A stretch of 64,000 nt of DNA from Gymnopus androsaceus JB14 (Eukaryota > Basidiomycota > Agaricomycetes > Agaricales > Omphalotaceae), in the NCBI GenBank assembly GCA_009733575.1, contig ML769407.1, positions 186,001-250,000 of the forward strand, read 5' to 3'. Positions within the stretch are counted from its first letter, which is position 1, and the number at the start of each line of letters is the position of its first letter. This document shows, piece after piece, positions 23,083 to 35,123 of the stretch. Below the pieces are notes generated by a model that had not been told where the DNA came from, did no database searches, and saw only the letters and a program-made list of their open reading frames with translations. A program made the position numbers and the translations under genes.

Positions 23083-24359
23083 TCAAGGCGTCCGTGAAGA
23101 CAGATGTCTCATCAACAGCTCATACCTGAAAGTAGAAGACGGCAAAGTTAGTACGTATCTCTAAGAAAGAGCAAGAAAAAAACGCACGTTAACATGGTGA
23201 CCGCACTATTTGGTACAGTTCGCAAGAGATTGATGGAGAGTCCTTTATACAGACTAGTCCAACCCTCTTTACGAATGAGTTTCGCTGTGGTATATATTAA
23301 ACCGCGTTTGGAATGTCGTCTTATCATCCCATCTGATGATAAGTCGTCCGCGAGGGGGAGACGCTGCGTCTGCAAGCGTGTTCGTATGACTTCGTGAGGA
23401 TAGGTGGTTACAGATGCAGTCATCTTGGCGATAGCGGAACATAGAAGGATTGTTCGACTGGTTAGAGGTTCATCGGAGTCACCCTCTAGAATCATGGGTT
23501 AGACTAGAACGCGATGGAAGAACGCAGTCAACTTACGCGCCCAAATCTTGAGCTGTTCGTAAAGCGGGAATTGCACAGCGACGTGTGCGATACCAAGTAA
23601 ACTTGGTAAGAGACCTCGGTAGAAGGCGGGGATACCTTCACTGCGATATATCGTAAGTGCCGCATCCCATGTATGCCGATAACGTATTTCGTCTCTGGAT
23701 TGCGTCTAGACGGACAATGAAAACGGTATGATCGTACTAGAGCGTGTAACGCACCATAAACCGTGTTTTAATGACCCATAATGGATTGGTACATATGGTA
23801 CTGCAGGCTCCAGCAGCCATTGCGGACAGGATATGTAGAGACCATGGATGTTCTCGCATAGCAGGTTGATATCCCTTTACCTGAGCTGCAGGATATATCC
23901 AGTCTTTGGATTTCGAGCTAGCTCCTAACGGAGGTTCACCGAATGTCGATTTGATACCGTCATAGACAGCAAAGTATATAGCCCACGTTGGAAGATAACC
24001 AAGGATTGTAGGACCAAGACCACGATAGAAACCTCGAAGACCGTCATATTTTGCGATTGTTTTGATTGTTCCTTCAAGAATGATAATGAATATAAAAAGG
24101 ATTAAAGAAAGAAGATTATTTGCAACTCACCGGCGATACCTTCGTAGCCAATCTGACCTTGAACGAATCTCTGAGCCTGCAGTTTTGTTTTCACGACATC
24201 GAGGGGACATGTCGCTACACTTGCAATGAGACCCCCGCCCGCCCCAGCTAACAAGAAGAAGGTAGTAAGTAAGGAAAATAACACACACACTAGTCAAAAA
24301 AAAAAACGCTACTCACCGATCATGCTGTTTGTAGTCCATTTGGGCTTACCAGACTGCAT
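23083..24359 (-). CDS. Mitochondrial carrier, NAD/FAD/pyrimidine-nucleotide-type (SLC25)
   Basis: Inner-membrane solute carrier with the three tandem repeats and their signatures: CPLDVVKTKLQAQR, NPLWVIKTRFM and YPHEVIRTRLQTQR. The Trp in repeat 2 and PHEVIRTR in repeat 3 are features of the Ndt1/Yia6 - Flx1 - Rim2 branch, so NAD+, FAD/folate or pyrimidine nucleotides are candidate substrates. Start MQSGKPKWTTNSMIG (24359), then an intron rich in A on the plus strand. The last exon (after GTGCGT..TTTCAG) gives YELLMRHLSSRTP and stop at 23083. About 330 residues, complete, frame intact. The N-terminus is short for an Ndt1-type carrier. Confidence 0.88.
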
Positions 24360-24584
24360 AGCTTCGCCCCGCAGATGCGCGGGGTCCTGGCGGCGGTTCT
24401 TCTTGCAATCGTTTTGGAGAGGCTGGGTCGTCGTAGTCACAGTAGTGCAGGCTTTCAGATGATCTCACAAAATTGTAAGCACTCCGTCCATCGGAGCTTT
24501 CCGGAGATAAGGATCTCGGCGTCTACTCCGACTCTCCGAGTCCGGGTACATTGGCTATAGTCTACATATCGACTTTACCTACAA

Positions 24585-27131
24585 TTACAGTTTCGCAATA
24601 GCTCCTCCATCCTGAACAACTTCATTCTTGCTCTCAATCGCAAACGTAGACCACCATCTCAAAACATACTCTTTTCTCTATCCCCAACCACTTCCAGCAC
24701 TTCACGGTACAGTGCTTGTACAAGCTCTGCTCGGTTCTGCTCTTCGGACTGCAAGGCTGTTAGATCCGACTCGGATCGACTGCTGGCGCTCAAAACAATA
24801 TTGACCTCATCCAGAACGCGTCCGAGGAGAGCGAGCGGAAGAGCAGAAACACATGAGATGAGAGTGAGGTGAAGACGATGTTGCTGTTCGCGATTATCTC
24901 TGAGGTTTCGGATTGCACCGAGCAGCTCCTCGATACAGTACCACGCGAGAACGAATTGAGATGGTCTCTCCGAGTCCGAGTCGAACCTGGTGGCAGAAGC
25001 AGCAGACCGAACGAGAGCTGCGTAGGCAATACGTAGTTGTGGCGTGGATAACTTGCCTTGCGCAGAGTTCTATGATTCAATATAGCGTTAGAGCGTAGCT
25101 GGAGGGGTCGAAAAAGAACTCACCTCGATTAAGCATTTTGCGTAAAACGGCACAAGACGTGTACAGAAAGCCGATAACGAATCCTCTTTCTCTTTGCCTT
25201 TGTCTTTACCACTCACATCCTCTACCAACGTCATCGGCGTAGGGATCACATCAGCATTGGCTGCATTCGCAGCAAGCATTGCCAACACAACCGAATGTGC
25301 CGACTCGAACACTTGGCGCTTCAACTGGATCCAGCTGTGGACTCCTGCTGCCCCTCCGTATTCGAACCCGAACCCGAACTCGCGAGCGGTAAACGGAGAC
25401 TAGGCTCAAGCAGCGCCCATACAGGTCCTTTAATATGTTCTACCCCAAGCACGGGTACGAGTTGCTCGATACACGCCAAAGCAAATGAAAGCCGGGCTAA
25501 CTGGAGTGTTTCGCCTACTCACCGCACCCGATCCGACTACGACTACGCCAGACACCGCGTTGGATGCCAACTCGTCCACAAACCGCTCTGCTACATCTTC
25601 GGACCCGCTGCCGCTGGCGAGTATATCCAAAGCCAAATACGCAGTCTTGCGCATCTCCTTGAATGATGATGCGTCCGCTGCCGTACCCATAGACGAGATC
25701 CCACCGAATTGGGATACGATGAAGGAGAGACGGGAGAGTGTGAGAAGGATTGTTTGAGAGAGAGATGCAGGTGAGGATAGGGATGATGTTGGTGAGTAAC
25801 GGTACGTAGTGGGCGGGATATAGATGCATGCGGAGAGGACGGCGTCAGAGATCATGACGATGGAGAATAAGATGGTTTTGAGGGTCAGCCATGATGAATT
25901 TTCGGACATGGCAGTCTCTACGCCGAATCGAGGTATTGCTACCTCGACCCGAGAAGCCAATTCCAACATACGGTTTAGAGTGTCCTGAGCAGAGGATAAC
26001 CCTTCCCGAGGGGAGGAACCCAGTTCTAGGGAGAGAACTAGCGCCTCTAAACGGCTGAGAGAAGCGATGTGCGGGCGAAGCGCTGTAGATGCAGCGCTTT
26101 CGCGCAAAAACTCGCCTTCATTGAACGTTTCTGCTATACATAACGTCAATAGCTGTGAGAGCGCCGTGAGAGGAAGCGCTTTCAGTTTCTGGGAGGCGAC
26201 CAGCGGGAGCGATTGGGACGCAAGGATGACAGAGAGAGTTAGAGGTGCGACGATGAGATCTGATCAAAACGAGGTTGTACCGCAAAAGATTCAAGTCGGA
26301 GTAATAAAAGGCAAACTTGGTTAGAACATGAATGTTTAATAGACGTCAATAACTGACCTTTTGAAACGCGATTGGTTAGAACGATTTAAAGAACAGGAAG
26401 GTTAGTTGGAAATGTCATTAAAGAGGTTACTACGACTACACTGACTGACCTCTAGGCGAGTCTACTACATATAAAGATTATGGCCACGAGGGGAAATTGA
26501 CCGCAACCGCAACGCAACGCAAAGGCATGGTTGACAAGTGATGTTTGGAATGTAATATAAAGGGGCGACACAACAAGTCAGTGCGCGCGCCAAAGACCCT
26601 ACACCGCAGGACAGACCTTGTTCAAAAAGAGCTGTTGACTGAAACTCACTCTCCCATTGACCTTCTTGCTCCATAACCTCCGCAAAGGCGATTACGACTT
26701 GGTCTTCGAACTTTGGCTCTGATAGGATCAGAAACTGGATTATTAGCTTGGGACCTGATATCCTCGAAAGCCAGCAGGACACCAGCAGCAGCAGCGAGCC
26801 TAAGCAGAGGGTTCCCGCCCTGCAAGCCCTTGAGCAATGCATTAGTCCATTGGGTCAAACGAGTGGAGATACTGCGTTCGAAAAGGCTAAAATTGGGTGC
26901 GGAGAGTAAAGTGAGCTTGAGATGAAGGGCATGACGGAAGGAGGCTGAGAGAGCTTGCAGACGTGATAGGGAGAATGGATGGGAGAGAAATAACGGGCAA
27001 GTGATGGCAGTTGCCACCAGGGGAGTAGGAAGTGGGCTGAGATTGGCAATGTGGAAAGCCAAAGCAGACTGAATAGATGCAGCTTGTAGCTTTGGGTGGT
27101 GAAGATGATGAAGGAGAGTAGAATAGGACAT
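24585..27131 (-). CDS. Pex8-like peroxisome biogenesis protein
   Basis: Minus-strand gene of several exons, start MSYSTLLHHLHHPKLQAAS at 27131. The N-terminal part (IQSALAFHIANLSPLPTPLV, then TCPLFLSHPF..LQALSASFRHALHLKLTLL and LLRLAAAAGVLLAFED) resembles what I recall of the fungal Pex8 pattern: PTPL, a short SPFF-like motif, then SFRHAxxxK. The rest is helical, Leu/Ser-rich. The protein ends GGAIAKL, a PTS1 tail, and Pex8 proteins carry PTS1, which supports the call. Pex8 sits on the matrix side of the import complex and aids receptor cargo release. The frame near 26715-26730 needs either a very short intron or removal of one base to pass from ..SDPIRA to KFEDQVVIAFAEVMEQEG. Family call is from memory of the pattern, so moderate. 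Confidence 0.55.
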
Positions 27132-27382
27132 TTACTTACGCGTAGCGGCGTACGGAGATTGGACCCCGTTTGTGCCTTGCCACATGACCTTTTTTTTCAC
27201 ACGTTGTGCTTCTGTTCACCGCTCATCGTCGTTGGCAAAACCAGGCTGCAACTTGCTGCATCCTCGACAGGCTTAGGATCACCTGTTGCTGCTCTTTTCA
27301 AGTGCTGGATATGCTTTAGAGCTCCCTAATATTCAACCAATCCCACTTTTATTCATCATCCGTCATCTTACTCCAATAATTC
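27132..27382. promoter_or_regulatory. Divergent promoter region, Pex8-like / membrane protein
   Basis: A 250-base gap between divergent starts at 27131 and 27383. Pyrimidine-rich toward the plus-strand gene (27330-27380), common near fungal transcription starts. No TATA box seen. Confidence 0.4.
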
Positions 27383-28816
27383 ATGTTCCCTCGTCCTTCT
27401 GAAAACGCTCCTTGGCCCCGTCAAACCCAGCCTCCTTCTCCCAAAAGGTCTGTAAAAAGACGGAAAATAGAGGCTAGGCAGGCTCTCGAGCCTCAAGTCC
27501 GTGAGTACTACTACCTGCTATCTCTGATATCTTTTTCTCACCTTTTTCCTGCTTCCAGAAGCTGCAGAGGCGCTATGTGCCGACTCTAGCAATGGAGAAG
27601 AGTCCTGTTTTCCAACGAGCTCTTCGGTTTTTGCCCAGTCAGAATTTGTCTCTTTTGTTTGTGCGTCTCGTATTGCATCATCGTCTGTTGCTTGCTCTTA
27701 CGCCTTATCGCTTAGGGAATGCTCGTTTACCACAGTTTGCCCAGACAAATATGGTCAACCTTTACCTGTTCCACGCAGATTCTGACGAGCAGATCTTGGA
27801 AATGCTCAACGTGCAGAACCCGGAAGCCCAAGCTGGACAACCGTCTCCGTCTGGACAACAGACTTTCCCAGCCAACGATTCCTGGTGGGGCGACCAAGGT
27901 CCCAATTTTAGCGGAACTAATACTACCTACAATTATTACTTTGCCATCACACCCAACACTACCACCTTTGATGCTTCAGCCCAAACCCAGACACATTTCG
28001 CCGCAGTCCGTGAGTCTCATCTTTTTTTTACCCGTCACAACTCTGTTTCCTCATGCTCTGCTATTTTCAGAAACGACTTTTCCGGATTCCATCATAGCGA
28101 GCATGTCTTCTTCATCTGCCGCGGCAGCAGCGTCAAGCTCAGCAGCAGCATCAAGCTCTTCAGCGGCTTCTCGCTCATCCTCTGCGTCGTCGGGTTTATC
28201 GTCAACAGGTGCTTCTGGTGCATCATCCACAGGCGGACCCGGAAACCTCCAGTCCAACAGTGCTGATGAATTTCCGCATTGGGCGATAGCTGTGATCGTT
28301 GTCCTCGGATTTTTAGCCATTGCTTCCTCGTGTCTCCTCGCATTTTTCATTATGCGACGGCTTCGACGTAAACGCGAGCTAGAGTCAAATCGCAACTCTA
28401 TGGGATCTGCTAGCCCGATGATGGCGCATGTGCAGTCTCCGGGCTCACCGCTGCTAGCCACCGGCGCCGGAGCCGCTAGCTCAACTGGACATGGTGCACA
28501 ACGCGCACCGAGTGTCGTTTCTCCAGACGGTGCATCATCGATAAGCCATGGCGGCAGTGCAGGGGAAGGTGGACCTTTCAGTGGTGCCGATGCAGCCATC
28601 ATCGCCAATGCCTTTAGAACGATGCTTCGAAAGCCTGATTTCGCAGATGCACCTGTAGAAGAAGGCGAATCGCCAGACTCACAGGAGCGGGGGAGAGCTG
28701 AGCTGAGTAGAGAGTTGGCCGAAGAGGGAAGGGACATTCGCAGCGTAAGCTCCTCTAGAGGAGTGAAAGTAGAGACATTGAGCGACGACGGGACCATACA
28801 AGATGCAGGTCATTAA
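27383..28816 (+). CDS. Single-pass membrane protein with Ser/Ala-rich stalk
   Basis: The 3' part is clear: an outside-facing domain (ADSDEQILEMLNV, NDSWWGDQGPNFSGTNTTYN, with N-glycosylation sites), an intron (GTGAGT..TTTCAG, about 28010-28069), a long Ser/Ala-rich stalk, one transmembrane helix (HWAIAVIVVLGFLAIASSCL then LAFFIMRRLRRKR, about 28275-28375) and a 140-residue cytoplasmic Ser/Gly-rich tail. This is the layout of fungal wall-sensor-like or orphan surface proteins. The 5' part is uncertain: exon 1 (MFPRPSENAPWPRQTQPPSP) has no signal peptide, and the frame from exon 2 runs into a stop at about 27781 unless one base is skipped or an extra intron ending CCACGCAG is used. The true start may differ. 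Confidence 0.6.
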
Positions 28817-31442
28817 ACCGATCTGATTTTTCTTGTATCCCTGGCGAAGATCCTATCGCTGTCCCCTCGTTTACTGCATGCCCCCTAATGTTCTACTCGA
28901 CGTCTTTCCGCTTTTCCTTCTGTTCTGGGATTTTTGTTTGTATGTAGCCCCTGCTCAGCGACCGTACCTCCTCCGCTTCACTCTTCCCCTTTCCCCCCCA
29001 CCCGCACTTCTTGGTTCTTCCTTTCCAGCCTTTTTATATTCATATTATCCATTTTCATTGACTTATGGACGAACGAACACTTTTATAAACTGCGCTGTCA
29101 CCTAATTCTCTCTACCCACTTACATTGTTTGTCTCTATTCCATTTCATTAGTACCATCTACCGTCTGTTCTTTTTGACTCATCCACATCCAACCTCTCAC
29201 ACAGTATGTCCCAATTTTCCATCTTTCCATGTCGTCTGTCAAATTGAATGAAATGCTTTTTTTCGCAGTTGTTTTCGTCATTGTCATTGACATTTCACAA
29301 GCATGTTCATTCAGCAACTACTTGTCTTGTCGCGATTTCTCAATACTACATCGTCTACGCCGCACGCTGTCCGTCGCATAGCATCCGCTCTTTCAACCTA
29401 CGCTCCTTCAACCCTCCTTCCTTCGTGTTGTGTTGTACACTCGTGTTACCAAAGCCAAAAGTCGCATTTTTTATCTTTTACATTTTTTATTTCGTTCATC
29501 TTTTTTTTTTTGGTTTTCAGTTTATTTTTATTCTTTCTTCAAGTCGTTTTTTTTCCTTTACCCGGCGACTTGCACTTGGTTTCAACAGAGTATCATCGTC
29601 ACCCATGACCTCAATGCGGGACATTCCTCTCTCGCTCCACCTCCAGGTTGTCGTTCCCGCTTCGATATCACACGTTTCGTCACTTGTATGAACCATCCCA
29701 AATATGTTCTGTTCATGTCATATGAGCAAGGACTAGGACTAGACTAGTGCAACATCGTACGGAGAGTGGACATAGCACGTATCCTATTCATGCGCCGACG
29801 GAATCGTTGCCTGGGCAGCGTCTGAATCGCAGTGATTCTTCCGCAGATCTGGATCATACAGCCTTGGACAACCCATTTCCAATCTTGAGTTCGGTTAGAG
29901 GGGTCTGATTTGTTTTGGGGTCTGATTTTTTCCCAAGTTTCATCGCACATAGAGGGTTCTTTTTTTTTCGCTTCGTTTTATGCTTTGGACAAAAATGTTT
30001 TCGAGTTCGTGGTCGGCTGCAGTCCCGCAGCAGCGTATCGCGAATCGCGTATCGCATCCCGCAGGCTATGTTTGGTATCCGTTCATCATCATGTATGTTT
30101 TAGTCTCTTCCTCATCGTCCATTTGTTGTGTATACTTTCAATACCAACCTATAGTTTGTCCGTCAACGTCGTTCAATGATAATATATACCCTCGGTTTTA
30201 TTCCGCCCACGAAGAATTTTTGTTTGTGATTTGATTTGGATTTAGCTGGTAAAGTTGACTTTGGGATGCTTAATCGTGAGGATGAGTATGTGGATGAGGA
30301 TGAGTACAGTCGAAATTCGTCAACAAAAGTCTAGCCTGTTCCTGTAAGTAGTGTTCTTCTTTCCATGGCCTTTCCGAACCGCGGCTGATACTTTTTTTAC
30401 AAGGGTTTTTCTTCGGGTTGTCTGTCATCCAGCGTTCGCGCGAAGCTCAGCGCGACTCACTCGTACGTCAAGAAACCACCTTTGGTGAATGTAAATGGTT
30501 GTGCGTTCAATATCCTTCCAGTATCCGTCAGTGTAAGTATTTCGGATGCAGGTTAGTCGGCAGGGTTAGTCTCATCTTCAGCTAGCTTAGTCGCAGTATC
30601 ATTCAGCTAGCTAACGCGACAGCCGATAACCACGAAACCCATGCTTGAGAAGTAGACGCCGTCCTTGTCGTCCGACGCCGAACATCGTACATGTTCCTTC
30701 CAGTGTAAGTATTTCGGATAGGCTAGTCTTATCCTTAGCTCTAACGACAGCGGATAACCAGGGAAACCATACTTTAGACGTCGGCGCCGTCCACGTTGTG
30801 TGACGTCGTACATCGTATAATACCATGATCCGGAGAGCGTGGACGTTAACCTACGAGAAGCTTGAAATAGGCGGCATCGAACTTCAACCAAGCTAAGACT
30901 TGAAACTTCATCTCTGATAAGCCGGCTAATTTTCGAGCTGGTGTTCGCAATACGTTAGTAGTTGATCTTTGAAACACCGGTGTATTCTTTTCTTAAGGTT
31001 GTTGTCACCGATTGAACACCGATGTATACTTACCAAGCTTCAATTGTCCTGCCAGTGAGGCGCGTTATCGGCGGATATTCAAATCGGAAAGAGTTCAATC
31101 GACATTAGGTACAAGACTGGCTAAACTATTGCTGGACTTGATATCTGATGAGCATATTATTCCTCCTCATTTCCTCAATGTATTGCGGATAGACACTCAG
31201 ACTCTCATTACGGTATGAGCTGTTTGTTCTTCGCGACCGTAGAGGCTATGTAGATCCAAGCCTACGGTTCCAAATCGTGAATTCATGTATGAGGCTTCCC
31301 TGAAGATAGAAACTGTGTTCCTGAGCCCAACCCTGAGCTCTATTGACCGATTCGGAGCACTCTGTGCCGCCCCTGCTCTAGGTATTTAATGGCCTCTGAC
31401 TTGATGTACTTTCTTATCTGATTCCCTCACTCAACCTACAAT
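28817..31442. other. Gene-poor 2.6 kb, pyrimidine-rich then duplicated
   Basis: 28820-29620 is strongly C/T-rich and yields only low-complexity frames; it may contain a long 3' UTR of the upstream gene. An imperfect tandem duplication lies at 30515-30820. No gene, tRNA or transposon end recognised. The promoter of the synthetase gene at 31443 should be at the right end. Confidence 0.45.
30515..30820. repeat. Imperfect tandem duplication
   Basis: Two neighbouring copies (about 30515-30690 and 30692-30820) share GTGTAAGTATTTCGGAT, CTAACG..ACAGC.GATAACCA and GACGTC/GACGCCGTCC blocks, with deletions in the second. Confidence 0.6.
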
Positions 31443-34198
31443 ATGTCTGAATTATACTGTCCCTCTCGATCTCCTTGCGACTGGGAGGAATTACTTCAAG
31501 TACCTGAGGACACTAGTCTACCTCGTTTTATGCTCGACTCCTACCATCCATTAAAACCACAACAGGGCACTCCATGTCTAGTAGAGGCGCACACTGGTCG
31601 TAAAATCTCTATCAATGAAGTTCGTGTATTCTTTTTTGGCAATACGAGACCATACTGACCTGCTGTAGTTGCGCTCTAGAACAGCAGCGTTAGCCTCCGC
31701 ATTATACACTCAATACAGTATAGGTTAGTATGATCGTTTCCTCAATGGACCGATTCACTTACTTAATCTTATTCTGTGATTAGGGGAAGGTGATGTTGGT
31801 GAGTGTGTCTGAACTTTTGACGCGACTGCTGTAATTTATGGACCGGTGATCACTTTTATAGTGATGATATGTAGTCCAAATCATGTCGGTGAGCTGGGAC
31901 CAGCGCCTCTTCATCTCTTTGTCTGACGTTGGTTCCTCTTAGACTACCCCATCATCGTTTGGGCTGTTCATAGCCTCGGAGGAATTGTAACGTACATCCC
32001 AACTCCGCTCACTCTCTTGCATGAGTCTGAGTTTGCCATCTAGCCTCTCTAACCCGCAATATACCAAGCATGAACTACTTCAACAAGCAAGACTCACCCG
32101 AGCGACCCTTTTAATCTTGCATTCAAGTGTACTGGACGCTATCTCCTCTGATATTGCTCATCTAGGCGTACCGAGCTCCCGAATTATATCACTTGGCAAA
32201 CGGGACCGACTATGGAATTATACCATCGAAGGCCTCATCGAAAGAGCGGAACACCGTAAAAATCCCGTGGATCATTCCGTCAGCGTTGGTGGTGACAGAG
32301 TCGCGCTACTTGCCTTGAGCAGTGGCACGACCGGTGCCCCAAAGGTAAGCTTGTTTCAAATGTAAAGATGCACGAGCTTTATTTTATTTTTCAAAGGCCG
32401 TCAAACTTTCTCATCGGGGACTTATCGTCAACATACTCCAAATGGCGGCTCACATTAAACGCTCGGGTAATAAAGGCTTTTCCCCAGGAGATGTTGCATT
32501 GCAAAGTATGTGTTGACACATTTCTAATCTGCAGTTTTGGCTGATGTCTCGGTTTTCCTCGCAGCCCTCCCATTTTTTCGTGAGTATGTCACAGCTCGTG
32601 CTAGAACCCAATTTTGATATGCCCTGTTGAAAGACGTCGCTGGTTTCGTCCTCGGAGTGAGTCAATTTTAATATACTACATTTGAGTTATTGCTGATTTC
32701 GAAATTAGCTTCATCTTTGCCTTTTTCTTCGCGCAAGTGAAATCTTTTGCTAGTCCTTATCAAGAATAACCTTCAGAATAGATGTCAGTTGTGGTTACGG
32801 AACAGTACGATTTCATTCGTATGCTAGAAGATATTGTGCGATTCAATGTTACAACGCTTGTGTAAGCTTGATCTTACAGGAACCCAATCCGAGCGCGGCT
32901 CATCGTATTCTCTAGGATCGTTCCACCGCAAGCTATCTCACTATGCAAGGTGAATGGTTCTCTTATAGCCGCCCTGTAAGCTTTACTTATTCAAGCCCAT
33001 TCAGCATCCAGCAACGAACTATTTTGCCCTTAATTCGTTAAAGAAAATATTTATCGGAGCTGCTCCTGTTTCTGCTGAATTACAAAGATCAGTAGCTACC
33101 GCGATTCCAAACGCTCAAGTGGGACAATTATACGGTACGGATTATTAGCCTATAAGAACAAGTTGAATTCTGATTAATAAAGCACATAGGTCTAACTGAG
33201 GCATCTTGTACTCTTACAATGACACATGGAAGTTATTCCTCACCAGGCAGTGTGTAATCTCTCTCTGCCTTTTGGGTTGAGAGCGCTCTGACCCTTTTCT
33301 TGAACAATCGTTTCTAGGTGTAGGCCAACTTCTCCCCGGAACAGAGGCCCAAGTAGTTAAACTCGATGGCACCCTCGCTGGTTTCGGAGAACGGGGCGAA
33401 CTCTATATTAAAACGCCATCGGTAGCACTAGGATATCTTGATAACATCGAAGCGTCAGTTGTTTTTTATATTTCTCCCAATCTACTATCGCCGTGCTAAT
33501 GGTATTTCTATTGTGCAGAACTAATGAAACCTTTCGCAATGATAAGTAAGTCCGTTTGAACTTGGGATGTTTGACCAAGTCTAAACTAAATCAAGCTGGA
33601 TACGGACGGGAGATGAGGTTCTTATAACCAAAAACAATGAAATATTCGTCTTTGACCGAGTCAAGGTACTTAATTATATCAATTCTTCAGTCCATGCCGC
33701 TAACTATAGCTACGCCTTGTCTATTAGGACGTATTAAAAGTTAGAGGCTTTCAGGTCACTCCAGCGGAACTTGAAGGTCATTTGTTGGAACATTCCGATG
33801 TTCTTGACGCAGCTGTCATCGGAATTCCGCATAGTTATAGTTGGGTCAAGCGCGTTCCTTTCTTGAAAGCACATTTAACACGTTGGATACAGATGGCCAA
33901 GTTCCTTTTGCTTTTATCGTTCTGCGGGAAACCGCAGAACAACTCATAAATGGCGAAGAACATGATTACGATGGTGCAGTGGTGCTTAAAACTGACATCT
34001 TGAAAGTGGGTCGACGTTGTCAAACTTTGTGATGCTCTAACTAATCTATGGTTCATGCAGTATGTATCCGATCGAACGGCTCCATATAAACGAATTTCGG
34101 GGCTTGAGTTTGTTAAATCCATCCCCAAAACGTCGAGCGGTAAAGTTTTGCGGCGGACACTGCGGAAATCTTGGGAGAAGAGCAAGGCAAAGCTTTGA
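31443..34198 (+). CDS. AMP-forming acyl-CoA synthetase / 4-coumarate-CoA ligase-like, PTS1 (copy 1)
   Basis: Adenylate-forming enzyme that activates a carboxylic acid to acyl-AMP and then acyl-CoA. Start MSELYCPSRSPCDWEELLQV. More than ten exons. Key motifs in order: YPIIVWAVHSLGGIV; A3 loop LSSGTTGAPK then AVKLSH (about 32310-32410); IFIGAAPVSAEL; VGQLYG..LTEASC; LPGTEAQVV; GELYIKTPSVALGYL; the core WIRTGDE; FDRVKD, VLKVRGFQVTPAELEG; C-terminal KTSSGKVLRR with the catalytic Lys. The C-terminus is KSKAKL, a peroxisomal targeting signal. An intron with donor GTTATAG (about 33833-33890) keeps the late frame open, so no break is needed. Substrate unknown; the family covers fatty acids and phenylpropanoids. 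Confidence 0.88.
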
Positions 34199-35123
34199 GG
34201 CATGTAGTGAATCTCCTGCCGCACCACTTTGTGTGTGCCACCAAGACATGCGCTGTCCATTTGGACTGGACATCCACTGTCAGTGTCCATTCTTTACTTG
34301 ACTTGTACAAAGCTAAATCTTTCTTATAGACCATAGGTTTAAATGAGTATGTGGGGTCCGGAGGCTGAGGCCAGTACCGCCGCTACGTACTTCAATGTAC
34401 TTATAAGGGATGCTCCATGATGGAGTAGCATAGGCGAACCAGCTTGAGAAAATAGACAAGTCTACCGTGTCCATGCTTGATTTTCGATTTTCCAAAATAT
34501 TTTTAATTCATTTTTGGCTATTCATTTTAGCTCAGGTGCTGGTGTATATCGACTCCATCTACACTATTTACAGAATCTGCGTTTTATGTTACTACGAAAT
34601 CACCATTGGTGAGGTCATATTAAAGATTAAAGATAGAACGCTGGCGTTGTGAGCAACAGAAGAGCGCCACATGATGGATGAGAGAATAGGGGTCCGGTGA
34701 CCATGCGTCATGATCCAGCCAGTTATTTTGTCTGAATCATCTTTCAACTTGTTTTCAGGTCCACTGAGGTTACTATCCAGTACCAGTGACATATACCTTC
34801 AGATACCTTTCCACCAGGATATCGAGGGAAGGCTACAGAAGATGATCGATGATCATTAAGTGCATTCACTTTATTATCAGTGGAACTTGCAAGTGTTAGA
34901 TGGTGATCAACTGTTGCAAGCAGGCATCTTTTTCGCCATCTTTCATCAGGTTCAGATAAGTATCCCGAATACAGGATTGGCTCTCACTGAGAATGAAAAG
35001 CGTGGGTGTTGTGGAGAAGTACTTGACATGAAATTGCTCTCCGAGCAGTAATGGTCTTTTTTACCCACTCTACCTTCATTTTATTTAAAGTGAAGGCGTA
35101 ACGACACAAAAACGCTGATAACG
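34199..35123. other. Intergenic 0.9 kb
   Basis: No gene recognised. The segment 34370-34395 (CCAGTACCGCCGCTAC) recurs at 36862-36877, downstream of the next gene, suggesting shared duplicated 3' flank. Confidence 0.4.

Noticed and set aside
28051..28797. 248-codon minus-strand frame opposite the membrane protein gene
   Set aside because: It is the antisense of the Ser/Ala-rich stalk and tail; its Ala/Asp/Glu composition mirrors the codon bias of the real gene.
29248..29747. Overlapping Phe/Leu/Ser-rich plus-strand frames
   Set aside because: They come from a long C/T-rich tract, lack family motifs and occur in three frames at once.
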